Below, one piece after another: positions 11,046-22,925 of a stretch of DNA of 64,000 bases (its first letter is position 1; each line of letters opens with the position of its first letter). The notes under the pieces are model-generated. The model did not search any database and was not told the origin of the DNA. It saw only the letters and a list, made by a program, of their open reading frames with translations. The stretch spans positions 145,176,654-145,240,653 of the forward strand of contig OU015499.1 of the NCBI GenBank assembly GCA_907164885.2, written 5' to 3'. The position numbers and the translations under genes are program-made. The DNA comes from Dolomedes plantarius (taxonomy: Eukaryota; Arthropoda; Arachnida; Araneae; Dolomedidae).

Positions 11046-11586
11046 GGACTGTTACATTTACCTTTATATTGTTTTTGTTCAGTAAGAGCTATATTTGTTG
11101 TCAAGATAAAGATTTCTTCCAAGTCTATCAAAACTGTTTATCAAACTTGTTTGACAGAAAAACTTCAATCATAAATAATGACAAATAACTTATTACTAGA
11201 TTTCGAACAACACTCTGCAGTTATGGAAGGAAGTTATAGAGTTGATGTAAGGGCAATGTAGCCAATATTCCCTGCTTCAAAACAAAAATTCCACTTCTGT
11301 CTACCTATACCACAGCTGACCCTCCATAACAAGTGCTGAGAAAAATGCAAATACTAGGAAGAGGAGTATCAATATGTTTCTGCAACTTCTGTAAAACAGC
11401 TAATTTCTAAGAAACTTTTTTTCTAATAAATCTGAGCTAGTTACTCTGGTCTACAAAAAATTACAGTATATAGATAAAATAATTATTAACACTAAATAGA
11501 AAAGTGAATTTTATACACAAAACAGAATTACTTTAGATTGCCTTGTAATCTGATGCATACTAGTACATAGGAATAAGATCATATTT

Positions 11587-12744
11587 CTGACATCATGGTT
11601 AAACCTTCAAGAAAGAGCACGAAGCATAATTGCACAGATTTTGATCTTTGAAGCTTATGTCAGAATGAGGAAAGGGCGTAATTAAATATTTTAGTCATGA
11701 AATATGGGACACACTATTGAGTTTGCAAATATTTGAGAAACTTTAATAACGAATAAAAATACAAAAAAATCTAATTTTTTAATTGCTTGTCAAATTTCAA
11801 ACAGATCAAACTAAATAGTTTTAACAAATTAATTATGAACATAAAACTTAAAAAGTTAATTTTATACAAAAAGCAGAATAACCAGAATGCAGTGAAGATA
11901 TACCGATACCATTCAGGCCACTTTTTTTCTTTACGTAAAACATCGAATGGGAAATGGAAAAATTAGTAGCTGTTTTTCAAATTTTGATGACTGCAGTCAA
12001 CAGCAAAACAGGGCTTATTTAAAAAAAGTGTTTGATAACAAATTCTGTTTTGTATTTACAGATACCAGTTTTCCGAGAAATTGCATTCAGCTTTTGTGGA
12101 AATGTAAAATTATTTTGAAACACATACTTGGTTGTAAGATAATATTTCTAGATCAATGTTGCATTAAAAAATAAATACATTATTAAAACGAAATGTTTTC
12201 GACATTCGCGACGGGAAAAAATTCTACGCCAGAAACATATTTAACCAATCAAATTTATAGCTTCCGCCCATCACATTGCCATAGTGAGATATTGATCGCC
12301 AAAACAAGGACAAATTTGAGATGTACCAATGCATTCGCACTTGGTGGCAAACAGCGAACTCTAAGTGAAGGCAACGGTTTACGTAAACGGTACACGAAAC
12401 AAATAAGTCTGCGAACAGGCAAGCTTTGTAATAGTGAAGAGTATTGCAAACCTTCTTCAGAAGCTAACTAAAAGCGAGAAAGTTTAGCTCAAGCTCAGTC
12501 AGGCAATCTGAAATCCTCGTTTCCTAAATCTAAGCGCTCCTAAACAAAGGTACCGACCCTCGAGAATACATACAATGTATGGTAACTACATATTTTTGTT
12601 TTGTATATAATTTCGACCAGGAGATATTACATATTAGCAAAAAGTTAGAGGAATATTTTACTTAGAGAAATTTTTTAACTAATGCGGTGGTTAATTTTTT
12701 TATTATTATTATCGATAATACCACTGCGGCACAGTCAAGATCAT
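11587..12744. other. No recognised gene; GC-richer block 12190-12570
   Basis: 11587-12180 is AT-rich with nothing recognised. 12190-12570 is less AT-rich and is open on both strands for 60-90 codons, but neither product resembles a known family. It has CCAAT-like motifs and no clear start context, so it may be a promoter or an old element. Confidence 0.3.
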
Positions 12745-12981
12745 CACGAGCCGTTAAATCTCTAACCGGCTGGCAAATCTGATTGGCTACTGAAATTACG
12801 TGTTTCTGTGCTGCCATCTATCGGTCACTATTACATTTAATTGTGGTAAAGCTACAGACTGCACCACACTGGTTTGTTAGCGTTTACGATTTAGACTGGT
12901 AAAAATTTTACATAATACGGCCTCAACATCACATTTAGCTTTCATTTAAGATTTAAGGTTACATTTAACCTGCGGGGCACA

Positions 12982-13003
12982 CGGGCGGCTAGTCAGCCGC
13001 CCG
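12982..13003. repeat. GC-rich hairpin, 9-bp stem
   Basis: CGGGCGGCT (12982-12990), loop AGTC, AGCCGCCCG (12995-13003): a perfect stem in AT-rich surroundings. The loop region contains CTAG. It could be a transposon terminus, but no flanking support was found. Confidence 0.6.
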
Positions 13004-13214
13004 GTTAAAAAAAATTTAAAACTAATTTATTAGTAAAATAATCAATATAAAAATATTATGCAAGGTAACTTCTTAGAGTTAAAAATGCATTTTACAAGTA
13101 TAACTGGAAACCACATTGGTTTTAAAAACGCTACTCCACGTCACAACCAGTTGGGAAATACATTGTTCGTTTTTGTTTTAACACGTTTTAACCCATCATC
13201 CCATGAAATGCGAC

Positions 13215-13655
13215 GATCAATGTATACAACTGATGTAAAATATATATATATATATGTGTATATATTTATAAAAAAATCGTAAGGGATATTTATTTTTTTC
13301 TGATAATATTCAATCGTCTGCTGCATTAGAAAGACATATTTTTTTTTTTGTCTATTTAGTTGTTATGCACTTTACGATAAATTTATTTAAAGTACCAGAA
13401 AAAGAAATCACGTGATCAGCATTTAATAGATTAAATTCTAAAAATTAATCTTTAAAAATTCACCAAAAATCAGAAAATTGAGGTAAAGGTTCGAAAAAGA
13501 TTTCATTTGAAAGGAATTTTTATGATCTTTCTCGTGATATAAATTTTATAACCCTCAAATTATTATTTTAAATGCAAACATAAAAAAAGTTACTAAAACA
13601 GCTTAAAAATTTAATTTTAAAAGCCCTTTAGGACCAGCGGTTTGGTCTGTGCAGC
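13215..13655 (-). mobile_element. Helitron-family fragment 1
   Basis: This stretch matches 44101-44556 and 48990-49550 in the same orientation. Shared landmarks are 'aatcgtctgctgcattagaa', 'cacgtgatcagcatttaata' and 'gcggtttggtctgtgc'. The better copy at 48891-49591 has Helitron ends, so this is a truncated member. It has an internal deletion before 'gccctttagg' and lacks both termini. A TA-rich microsatellite occupies 13240-13270. Confidence 0.7.
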
Positions 13656-14098
13656 AACAGCAACGGGGGAATAGAAGTTCCTGGGAACATGGTTCCCCCT
13701 ACTTCTAAAAATAGCATTGGTTTATTCAGGAGTTTGGCCTTAATTAAATTTGGCTGTGGAGTTGTTAGTAAATAAAAATAGTGCAATTTGTGAGGTGGTA
13801 AGAACTTCGAATTTCTGCGACCAGAGAAAGTTTAAGGATAGGAGGAAAAAATAAAATTAAATATAAAAGCAAAAAAGGTGGTAGTAGATAAAAATATTTT
13901 TTACCTTGAGTAATGTTTCCATTACCCAAGTATTAATTTTAAATAATTTTAAATTGTTTTTTACCGTAGGCGTAGCCTACGTATCAAATTTTTAAGATTT
14001 TATAATTTTTTAAAATTTTTTTTATTTTTATTAAACACATTAAAACACTTAAAATAGGAATGCAGGCCAGAACCTAGCATACTGTGCTTGAAAACAGA

Positions 14099-14129
14099 GG
14101 GGGAGGGGGGGGGGGGGGAGGGGGGGGGA
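14099..14129 (+). repeat. G-rich tract
   Basis: About thirty bases, nearly all G with two A interruptions. It could form a quadruplex; no gene is associated. Confidence 0.85.
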
Positions 14130-14150
14130 TGAGAGAAAAAATTGTTAGGT

Positions 14151-14212
14151 CAGGGTTTCGATCCCACAACCTTTGGAACTCGGGTCTCGCTTTCTACCGC
14201 TGTACTGCTGAA
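14151..14212 (-). repeat. tRNA-derived SINE-like sequence
   Basis: On the minus strand an A-box-like stretch (AGCGGTAGAAAGC near 14187-14199) is followed at tRNA spacing by a B box GATCGAAAC (14155-14163), which fits GWTCRANNC. Arms are imperfect, so this is a SINE head or tRNA pseudogene rather than a functional tRNA. Confidence 0.45.
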
Positions 14213-14551
14213 TTCACGAAAGGCAGGGAAAATTACCTGTCAAGAGCAAGAGACACTCTAGGTCTCTTCCTATTGAAAGGTTTCTTATAGTCATAATTGG
14301 AGAGGTCTGTTAAAACAGTTAGGGTGTTAGATTCAATGCTATTGTGGAAATTAATATTTAAGGAGTTAATAAAACTAGTTAGGGGGGGAAAGTTAAGTTC
14401 TTGATAGATTTTACAATATAGATAAATAATTAGTCACAATAGTGACCAATAGATGGCAGCACTGAAACACGTATTTTCAGTAACCAATCAGATTTGCCAG
14501 CCGGTTAGAGATTTAACGGCTCGTAAGATCATCTCGCTGTGTGATCATCCT

Positions 14552-14578
14552 GCGTGCCGTGGCACACCCACGGCACGC
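14552..14578. repeat. Perfect 11-bp-stem hairpin
   Basis: GCGTGCCGTGG, loop CACAC, CCACGGCACGC. It lies just outside the right arm of the inverted repeat at 12740-14545. It is GC-rich in AT-rich DNA and could be a terminus structure. Confidence 0.8.
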
Positions 14579-16188
14579 GGTGGCGGAGAACTGCATTACC
14601 ACATGATCTGACTTGGAAGCAGATAACAGTGATTAATCACAGGAAACTGACTCTCGTTATTTCTCGGTGTAATGGCAACGGTATCTCTTAAACGCGTTGG
14701 TTTATGTTGCAAATTGTCTTCAACTCTCCATAATCATACTATTTAAAAGGGAATAGTGGTGCTCTTGGCGACAAAGTTTCTCTGCTTTTCGGATGGATCA
14801 CAGACTAAAATAACACTACTCAGGATGCTAGAAAAATAAACAGCCATTCAAGTAAGTTTAATTTACAGGTATTTTTGTCTATATTGTATTACAGAACTGT
14901 TTTGTTAAGATGTTGAAAATGATATTCCGTAAAGTGTAGTTAAAACCCAAAAAAGTATAACTTAAAAAAAAAAAAAATCAAGTGTACTTTGTAGGAAAAT
15001 TCTTACTCTGCTGTTATGTTTAGTTTTTATTTACAGAAAAAATTGTAGAATGGAAAATTTTTATACCTACCAAACCCTTGCATTTTAATTAAGATACCCA
15101 AGTTCGAGTACTAGCAAAAGAAAAAATCATAACTAATTAACCACATTACATAAAATTATTTTGAAAATGCACACTTATTCATTAGAAAATGAAGAATACA
15201 GATACAATATATAAAAGCCATTTTTTTTTCAATATTACCTCAGTACCCAGTACTGAAGGGTTTTCTGTTGCCCCATAAAAATTTTGTGCTGGGGCAAATG
15301 AGAACAGCGAAATTTACCAGAAAAAGAAACAAAAATGAAAGAAAATCAACTGATTTTGTGTGGCCTGTTCTCAATGATTGTTTTAATGTACTAGATGATG
15401 ACTTATTAGTGTTCCTGGAAGAGCTGAGGCCTGGAAAGCATGGTGAACTAATTGTTTTCTGTGTCTCTTTGGTCCTACACTATTTAGTATGTCCTAGGCA
15501 AAGAAAAAAACTTCATGTAGTATAGAACATGAACTACATTGGTACAGCGAATTTAAGTAGTAAGCTATTGAAAAAGATTTTGTTTTGTTTTGAACTTTTC
15601 ATATAAGTTTTCATTTGTTGTACTATTCAGTTAACTAAAGAAACAAAACATTCAAGTAAGGTAGGAGATGTAATAAATAGTAAATTCAACTAATAGGCTA
15701 TAGAAAAAAAAGAATTTTTTGTTTTGAACTTTCAATATACATTGTTGCTCTAAAACAAATATATACAAATATATATTTTTTGTTATTATTTGGCCATTCC
15801 TGACACTGCTGACTTGAACAACAAATATCTTCACAATGAATGAATCTAAAAAAGAAAACAGCCTTTTGTTCAGTATGAAATATCTATTCTTTCGACTCAA
15901 TCCCAATATACAGTACCCCAGCTCCTTTATTTTTTGTCCATGTTTTTTAGATTTTTGACAAGTTGACGATAAAATGCCAAATGTGGTTTGTGTTTGTTAA
16001 ATACTTTTAAGTTAACCATTTATTGCTTCCGATTTGAATAATTAGCAGCCAATCAGAGCTTGTGATTTACTTGTAGACGAGTTTATTCTGGATTTTATAT
16101 ACCGTGCTTGTTTTAAAAAAATTAAACCGTTTAATGTTCTTTTTGGAATTGCAGTTCCACAGCTCGGACGTACTTTTATTTACGAAGT
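14579..16188. other. AT-rich, no recognised gene
   Basis: A short frame at 15268-15525 has a lysine/arginine-rich start and acidic middle but matches nothing known. A plausible pyrimidine-AG acceptor precedes 16155. Nothing else is supported. Confidence 0.4.
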
Positions 16189-16422
16189 ATGGCTTCTAAT
16201 GGGAGGGTTGATTTGGAATTTTTTCAGGATTTACAAAATGTAGGTAAGAGAACTATTGTAGATTATTGTATGTATGTTGGGTTAATAGCTAATATTTCTT
16301 GTTGTCCTAATTGTCTTAATTGTAATTCGCAAAAGACTATAACTGAGAGGAGAGATCTGAACATTGCGCTAAAAGATCCATTAGATGTGGTTCCCAGTTC
16401 GAAGAGAGTAAATTGTATTTAA
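16189..16422 (+). pseudogene. Possible Merlin-like transposase N-terminal exon
   Basis: A 77-codon frame starts 'MASNGRVDLEFFQDLQNVGK' and then has a hydrophobic helix and CPNCLNC. The order of FLQ-like helix, GLI motif and cysteine pair resembles the N-terminal zinc region of Merlin/IS1016-type transposases. No DDE domain follows: the frame ends at 16422 and later DNA is AT-rich. The resemblance is weak and an unrelated small exon is equally possible. Confidence 0.2.
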
Positions 16423-16687
16423 TTACGGTTTTAAAATTAACTTATTTATGGGTAAATAAACGCCATGTTCTTGGATTACAGACGAATTGGGGGTATCTAA
16501 AAACACCGAAAAGCAACAAAATGTAAAATAAGCTAAACCGAAAGTTAATATCTGGAATACCACCTTTTCTTGGTTTTATCATCTTACAAGAACTTACTAA
16601 AAAAAAAAAAAAACACTTACCGGTTATAAAGTTAAATTAATTTAGCCGGGCATCGCTCTCAATGGCCCTTATTTTTTAAAATTTTAA

Positions 16688-17053
16688 CATGAAATAATAT
16701 AAATGACAACATGCAGAACTTTCATTTTTTATTTTCTGATATATTTAACCAAGATGTATTTTATATTTATTTAAATGAATTATTTGCAATATGCTGACTT
16801 TTTTTAACTGGGAGGTTGGGGGGGGGGGGGGGACCGAACAAACTTCTCATTATTTTTCAGCTTTTATTTTTTGTATTTGTGTGTTTCTGTGCTTTTCTGT
16901 GGTTGTACAGTTTAAGAAATGCGTATTTTTGGGACTTTCCGGACTTTCCTGTTCCAAAAACATGCGTTCTGCTTGGGTGACAAAAAAATAATCAAGTGCC
17001 CTGGATAATTTTTCAATGAAAGTTCTGCATGTTGTCATATATATTATTTCATG
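16688..17053. repeat. 39-bp inverted repeats flanking 288 bp
   Basis: The left arm (16688-16726, starting 'catgaaataatat') and right arm (17015-17053) are reverse complements with one mismatch. The enclosed DNA holds a G run (16809-16822) and no gene. The form is that of a MITE or foldback; no target duplication is clear. Confidence 0.75.
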
Positions 17054-17058
17054 TTTCC

Positions 17059-17149
17059 CTCTGTGATGGAACCGCCATCTTGGTAACATTTGCCATCGCC
17101 AACTTGGCGATGAGAGGCATACCCAAGATGGCGGTTCAATCGCAGTGAA
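17059..17149. repeat. Foldback with paired YY1/Pho-type motifs
   Basis: An imperfect stem of about 42 bp is centred near 17102. Each arm contains CCGCCATCTTGG or its complement, the core of the YY1/Pleiohomeotic consensus AAGATGGCGG. It directly follows the right arm of the 16688-17053 repeat. Both arms also carry CGCCAA next to the loop. Confidence 0.7.
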
Positions 17150-17183
17150 ATACATAGGGGTAATGTATATTGGGAATTAACCT

Positions 17184-17400
17184 ATTCTTTCCCTTGCCCT
17201 ACTTATTTTGCTATAAGCAACTATTATTTATTGGGACCCGTGTTCTGACTTGCAATTGTAAAAAAATGTCACTTGAATGTAGAAAAAAAAAAAAAAGCCT
17301 TTAGTTCAGTATTAAATATCTATTCTTTCCCTTGCCCCATTTATTTTGCTATAAGCAACTGTGATTTATTGGACCCGTGTTCTCACCTGCCCCAAGTGCA
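17184..17400 (+). repeat. Short direct repeats, period 138
   Basis: About 70 bases beginning 'ctattctttcccttgccc' recur 138 bases later with few changes (17184 and 17322). A shorter related stretch is near 15865-15900 ('gttcagtatgaaatatc'). No coding content. Confidence 0.7.
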
Positions 17401-19628
17401 GAGGCAAGTCAGATTGCAAAACACAAAATCATTAAATATTATTGGCAAAAAATGTTGTGAATAGATTAAAAAAAACTATAAATGTAGAACATAACAAAAA
17501 GTATGTATGGGAATTTCCATACAAATACAACTTGTTAAAATTTTATTTAGATACAAAGTGGAACTGTATGATTTTGCATTCTCACTTACCCTATTACACC
17601 CTATATGATTTCTACATTTATACTATTTTTGTATTTATTTAATTTTTTTTGTGAGTGCATTTTAATTCTAATATAATTTGTATAACTATTAAACTGTTAA
17701 AAACTTTATGTTCAGGGATGGTTTGTTGTTTACAGCAAATAAGTAGATTAATACTTTTTAGTCAATTTTGGCATGCTATTAAAATATACACTCCATGTTT
17801 CAAAAGATTGCTAAAAGTTGCCAATCTGGTAATTTGATTTGCAGTTGTTATCCTAAATTTATAAGTATGTTAAACAAGTCAGACATAATGTATTTAGCAA
17901 CTTTGCTGGTTATGAGTTGTACAAATGATTTTGAACTGTTATTAATTGTGGTAAAAGATAAAATATACGGGGAAGATTTCCATATCTGTGCCATTCAGCT
18001 AAAAGGTGTCAAGCTCCACCAAGGGTAGTTCTCCTAATGAAAAATTGAGGAAAATGTCATTTTTCACTGTTTTAAAACTTTTTACCTGACAATCAACACT
18101 TTGTATGAAAATTCAACAATAAGTAGCTAATAATGAACCTCATTATGTATTAAGAAATATTGAATATAGCTTTTATCAGGAATAAATAATTAAAACAGTT
18201 AAAATATTTGCAAAGTGTCCAAAATATATCAATCGGTTATAGAAAATGTTAGATATACAATGCATTGATTACAATATATTCAAAATATAAGAATTTTATT
18301 TAGTTTTAAAAATTATAAAAACTAAAAAATAAACATGTAAATACTTCAAGAAAAAGATACATAAAAATACAAAAATAGTGGAAAAATAAATGTAGTACAT
18401 AAAATTTAAAGTTTGTAGCAAGATAATTTCAATGTATATAGAAGAATGAAAAATAAACAATGACAATAGTATTACTAGTAATTGTTTAGAAGAAAAATTT
18501 AAATTTAAAATATTTATTTACAAAGTATAAAAATCAGTTTATAAAACTAAGATCAAAATTAAAATATTTTAAGAAAGGGTACAAAATTAACTAAAAACAA
18601 AAGCGTATTCAATTTAAGAAACTATCATTTATGTGCATTAAATTTTTTAAAATTGGAATAAAATCCATATACACTGTTAATTTCATGTGAACAATTTAGA
18701 TACAACTAATTAAATGATTAAATTTTTCATGTGAATGATGAGCTGGCACTAAACTTAGGGAGGTTTTACAGCTTAGTACCATAAGCAGCAATCTGCAGTT
18801 TAGCCACTGCTTTCTCACATCATTCTTCTATCAGAGCACTTTTTATTTAGAATTATATTTTAAATGATTTTTTTTAAAGTTATTTCTTTCTGTATTCCTT
18901 CAGTGTTAAAATTTTTCTTGATAAGATTTAGTAAATGACTTTCAATATAGTCTTTCATTAAAACTAACCGTGCCCAAAACATGGAAATTTTAGGTGATAA
19001 GTTTTCATTTTGCATGAGGGATGTATACATGAACATTCTGTACAAGTTCTCTATGAAAACTGTTTGAAAAAATGTTCTGATTAGAAGTCAATCATTTGCC
19101 AATTTTTTTCTTTCCTTTGCAGTCATATATATAACTTTGCATTTCATATTAAACTTTCTTACTCACTACCTTTTTTCTTGACAGTTAGTTTACATATAAC
19201 TTTGTTTTAAATGCAATTTATAGAACCATGATAATTAAGAATTTTAAGATTTTATATGAAGTGTACATTTTAATATTTAAATATTTGGAAATTTCTACAT
19301 CTACTTAATATATTAAAGTAACAATATATCAGTTAATTGCTTTGCACAGAAAAATTTGGCATCCGAGTTCTTGTCATTCAGGCCTTTGATCATGGCAGTG
19401 TTAGTCCTTGTGAGGCCAAATTTCAGAAATTTCGGTGGGGTCCTTCAAAATTCTGATATAGGTACATTAAATGATAAACATTTAATGTGAAGCATAAAAG
19501 ACAAAAATTTTGAGGGTAGGGGTCATATTGCCTTTTTTATGTACATTTATCAGAGAAGAATAACTAAAAAGTAAGTAGACTACATATATTTTATTTACAG
19601 AACAAAATTGTTTACTTATAAATTTTTG
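17401..19628. other. AT-rich, no recognised gene
   Basis: Very AT-rich with only short incidental frames (for example 17795-18028 and, on the minus strand, 18860-19045). None resembles a known family. The right part borders a hAT pseudogene and may contain its 3' end. Confidence 0.4.
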
Positions 19629-20840
19629 CTAGTTTTTTTTTATTTTTATTTTTTTTATCAACAACAAGATCATTTCTAAAATTTGAAATTTTAATTTCCT
19701 TGTTTCTAAAGGCTCCATAGACACGATTGCAAGACAGTTGAATCTCTTCTGCGATATTGTTGAGCTATGGTATGTTTTAAATAATTTTAAGCTGGAAAAG
19801 CTTCTTTTTTCCAATGTTACAGTTACATGAATTGTTGAAAATATCCTTAAGGATATAAAAGCATTTGAAAAGCCAGTAGCTGTTATTTATAGCATTTGTA
19901 GAATTTTTATAGGGTTTCCAAAACAATAGGTTTTAATACTTACATTTCTTTGACCAGCATATAGCTGTCTTGGTCTACATCTTTTATAGCTTTCATCTGA
20001 TCATTCTTCTGAATTCTTTTTACATTTGTCAGGACAATTTCTAGTACCAATGCTTGTTCCTGATGTTCATTCTGTGGAATCATCTCGAATTAACTTATCT
20101 AGCTTTATACAATATTTGTAAAAAACAGTGCACTTCAAACATTTTTTTCCAGTTACTTATTGGTTCATACTCATAGTTATATCCTTTTACATTTTTGTAA
20201 ATGTGTCTCCCGAAATTCTGGAGTGACTTCTAAATCAGTCGCAAGTTCTGTGGCTCCGACTAATACTTGTTTGAAATCAGATTGCCTATATTTTGTCAGA
20301 CATTCTAGACGGTTTTTAAATGATGGCAGTACTTCCTTTCACACAATTTAAATTTTTCTTCATGTGGGGCTCTGTACTAACACAGGACCTAATTGCTTCC
20401 AATAAATCCAGTTATATTAAAGCAAGCCCTGCCTTTCATAAATAATTCTTTATATATTTTCTATCCTTTTATGCATAGTATTCCTAAGGTTGTCTTAGGA
20501 TTATTCATATTATTTTAATTCTGTTGTGAACTGTATATATTTTATCTACCTATATTTTGTCAATTTTATATATTTTGTAACTGCCTATATTTTGTCAGGC
20601 ATTCTAGAATTCTAATTGCTCGCAGTACTTCCTTTCAGACAATTTAAATTTATCTTCATGTGGGGCTATGTGCTAGTACAGGGCCCAATTGCTTCCAATA
20701 CATCCAATTGTTTTAAAGCAAGCCTTGCCTTTCATAATTAGTTCTTTACATATTTTCTATCCTTTTATGCATAGTATTCCCAAGATTGTCATTATTATTC
20801 ATATCATTTTAATTCTGTGATGAACTATGGGGAGTTTGGA
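19629..20840 (-). pseudogene. hAT transposase remnant (DUF4371/ZMYM1-like), decayed
   Basis: The best-preserved piece (19814-19629) reads 'EKRSFSSLKLFKTY', 'STISQKRFNCLAI' and 'SME', the hAT C-terminal dimerisation motif (consensus ERSFSKLKLIKTYLRSTMSQERL-GLALLSIE). Upstream at about 20150-20330 is 'LECLTKYRQSDFKQ' and 'ATELATDLEVTPEFRE', the segment preceding the catalytic region's end in this hAT branch. Many stops and frameshifts separate the pieces. A 299-bp internal tandem duplication (20283-20838) further disrupts it. No N-terminal zinc finger or TIR was found. Confidence 0.75.
20283..20838. repeat. Tandem duplication, period 299, inside hAT remnant
   Basis: 20283-20540 and 20582-20838 align over about 255 bases (landmarks 'tgcctatattttgtca', 'cagtacttcctttca', 'ttttctatccttttatgcat') with moderate divergence, so this is an old duplication within the pseudogene. 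Confidence 0.8.
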
Positions 20841-22129
20841 TTCAAAGACTTTTTAAAATTTTATGACAAGAACCTTGACTAGTATCCAAAATTTGTTAGT
20901 TTGATATGGACAGGTAAATCTTATGTTTCACATTGCATTCTATATCATTGAATCATCATTTGGAAGTTAAGTTTCAGTAGTTATTTAGCTCTATTAAACC
21001 CTTCAACTATTTAAAGGAATTTTTCAGTAACTTTCAAAATTTGCGAGTCTTTTTTCACAAGAGAATCTCTGAGGTGGACTGTTAACTTTCTACAAGAAAA
21101 AGCAACAAATTTATAGCCTGAAAAAAAACATTATTGAATAACCTCCTCATTTCTCATTTTATTACTTTTATATCTGATCTATTTATAAGTGATGATTTTG
21201 TTGAGAAACGTAAAAGTGGCTCTGCATTTTATCCAATCACAAATATTATATATTGTAACTCTCTACCTCAAGAAATGGGTTGTTATATAATAAAAGTTCT
21301 AAATGCTCCTAATCCAAAACCTATACTCCAGATATCTTAAGTTTCCTGATTTTTTACCTTCTGGTATAAGCTCAACAATCAGTTATTTTTAACTGCCTTA
21401 TACCAGCGTGTAAATATTTGATACTCCAATGATATTTTTATAAAAGAATTTTTTCATACAATTTATTTTGAGAGTAACAATCACTCGTTTCTTAGGCAAT
21501 ATTTTTTCTTTTTGTCACATTTGCTGGAAATAAAGACAATAAATGTTGGGTAGTATCCTCACCTGAGCATACGTGTACAAAATATAGAAAAATAACTTAT
21601 TTTTATTCCTGTCATGTGTATTACTTCTAATTATTTTAATTTATTATGATATATAATGTGTGAAATTTCCTTAATTTGGATGGAGATGGGAAAGGAAAAA
21701 TATTTTATGGTCTTTTTACAAATTACTTCCAATAACATTTTTGTGTATGAACTAAACAGTTTTAATTTCATGTAGGTTATTTTATGTGACTGCAGATTTT
21801 GTTTTTAATTTACTTAACCCTAAGATGGCGTTACTTTGTGACAGATTTCAAGTTTTTTCCTGTGTCAGCCGATCAGTTTTAAAATCAGCCTAAAACGAAC
21901 AATTGGAAATCATTGGTACATCCTTTCCTTACGTAGTAATGCATTGCTCTAACGTAGTAATGCATTGCTTAAAATGTATCCTAAAGTTTTCCCGCCGAGT
22001 GGGGCTTTGTGACATCTGTGTTTTCGCCTTGAAATCCAAGCAGAAAAACTACTTGACACAAAGTTAGGCAGTAAAACGATTATTATAAGCTTGATACACA
22101 ATTATACGTACTTATTACAAATATTGGAT
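20841..22129. other. AT-rich, no recognised gene; 18-bp direct repeat
   Basis: No gene was seen. A perfect direct repeat ACGTAGTAATGCATTGCT occurs at 21931-21948 and 21952-21969. TTAACCCTAAG at 21814 could be a transposon end, but no partner end was established. Confidence 0.4.
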
Positions 22130-22330
22130 AGATTTATCTATATCTTTGACATCAAAGAGACCTCGGTTGCCCAGGGCAGCTATCAGTACTTTGAGTAGAT
22201 GAGGAAATTCGTCTTTTGGCACATTCTGCTCCTTCGGGTAGTTTTTTTCCAGATAGTCAATACTTCTTTCTCTCCAGTGGTATTTTAGAGGACGGAAAAA
22301 TGCAACTTCGAGCGGCTTGAGAAGGTGGGT
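22130..22330 (-). pseudogene. DDE_1 (jerky/Tigger-like) transposase fragment
   Basis: The minus strand reads 'STHLLKPLEVAFFRPLKYHW' followed by 'VPKDEFPHLLKVLI'. This is the signature around the third catalytic Asp of DDE_1 transposases (consensus STHLLQPLDVAFF-PLK--W), here with Asp replaced by Glu in 'KPLE'. The N-terminal HTH and first two acidic residues are missing. It is a remnant of a different family from the element at 3308-5352. Confidence 0.7.
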
Positions 22331-22925
22331 CGACTTTGTGGGTTATTTTGTAACAGTGTCAATGTGTCACAATGTAAACCCGTTACCTCTCGATATTTAG
22401 GTTATGTTCTCATATCCCTCGAAAATATCACTACACAAAAGTTATATTGCTGTACAATCTCACCAACATATTGACAATAAAAAAATAATTACCTGTGGTA
22501 TTTGTTTGTATAAGGTGTTAACCTTCAGCACACAAAGTTTCCGAAGTTTGAGTTAATAGCTAGATAACAGGTTTGAACAATACATTGCCCAGTGAAGACA
22601 AATGGCGCGCAGAAGCTTTGGACACTGGTCACTGAGTGTCTCTGTATGTCTGACAAGCTGTTGGGGGTGTTCTTAGTCTATCCGGTATCACGGGCGCGGC
22701 GCAAGATCCAAAATAGGAAAAAATTACTGTGTCATAAAGTAACCCCTTCGTACGGTACTTTTATAACATTTAATTCGTGTGAGAATTATTGTTCTGTATA
22801 CTATGCATATATGTTTCTTAAAACTCTTTTTTGTTAAATATGGTATTAAACTTTTGCTGTTACCCGAAGTACATACATTTATGACTGCAGAATAAAATAT
22901 TTCATACTCTATCATGAAATATATA

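Larger units (their letters stand above)
7432..11586 (+). repeat. Tandem segmental duplication, copy B
   Basis: Second copy of the block at 1-6235. It lacks the Tigger element and keeps an intact TA at 10699-10700 where copy A has the insertion. Beyond 11586 the sequence is unrelated to what follows 6235. Differences from copy A include a one-base frame difference in the Harbinger exon, a shorter T/G homopolymer tract and a CT tract longer by two bases. Low divergence implies a recent event. Confidence 0.9.
12740..14545. mobile_element. Segment bounded by ~100-bp inverted repeats
   Basis: The arm at about 12745-12835 (landmarks 'gagccgttaaatctctaacc', 'ggcaaatctgattgg', 'tgctgccatctat') is repeated in reverse complement at about 14435-14530 with roughly 90% identity. 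The arms enclose about 1.6 kb with a Helitron remnant, a G tract and a tRNA-like repeat. This looks like a DNA transposon or foldback element that took later insertions. No transposase or target duplication was identified. Confidence 0.6.

Noticed and set aside
14151..14212. Functional tRNA gene on the minus strand
   Set aside because: Only the promoter boxes are recognisable; arms do not fold well.
21814..22760. A second piggyBac element (TTAACCC start at 21814)
   Set aside because: No matching TTAA-flanked right end was found and the enclosed protein fragment is DDE_1 (jerky-like), not piggyBac.
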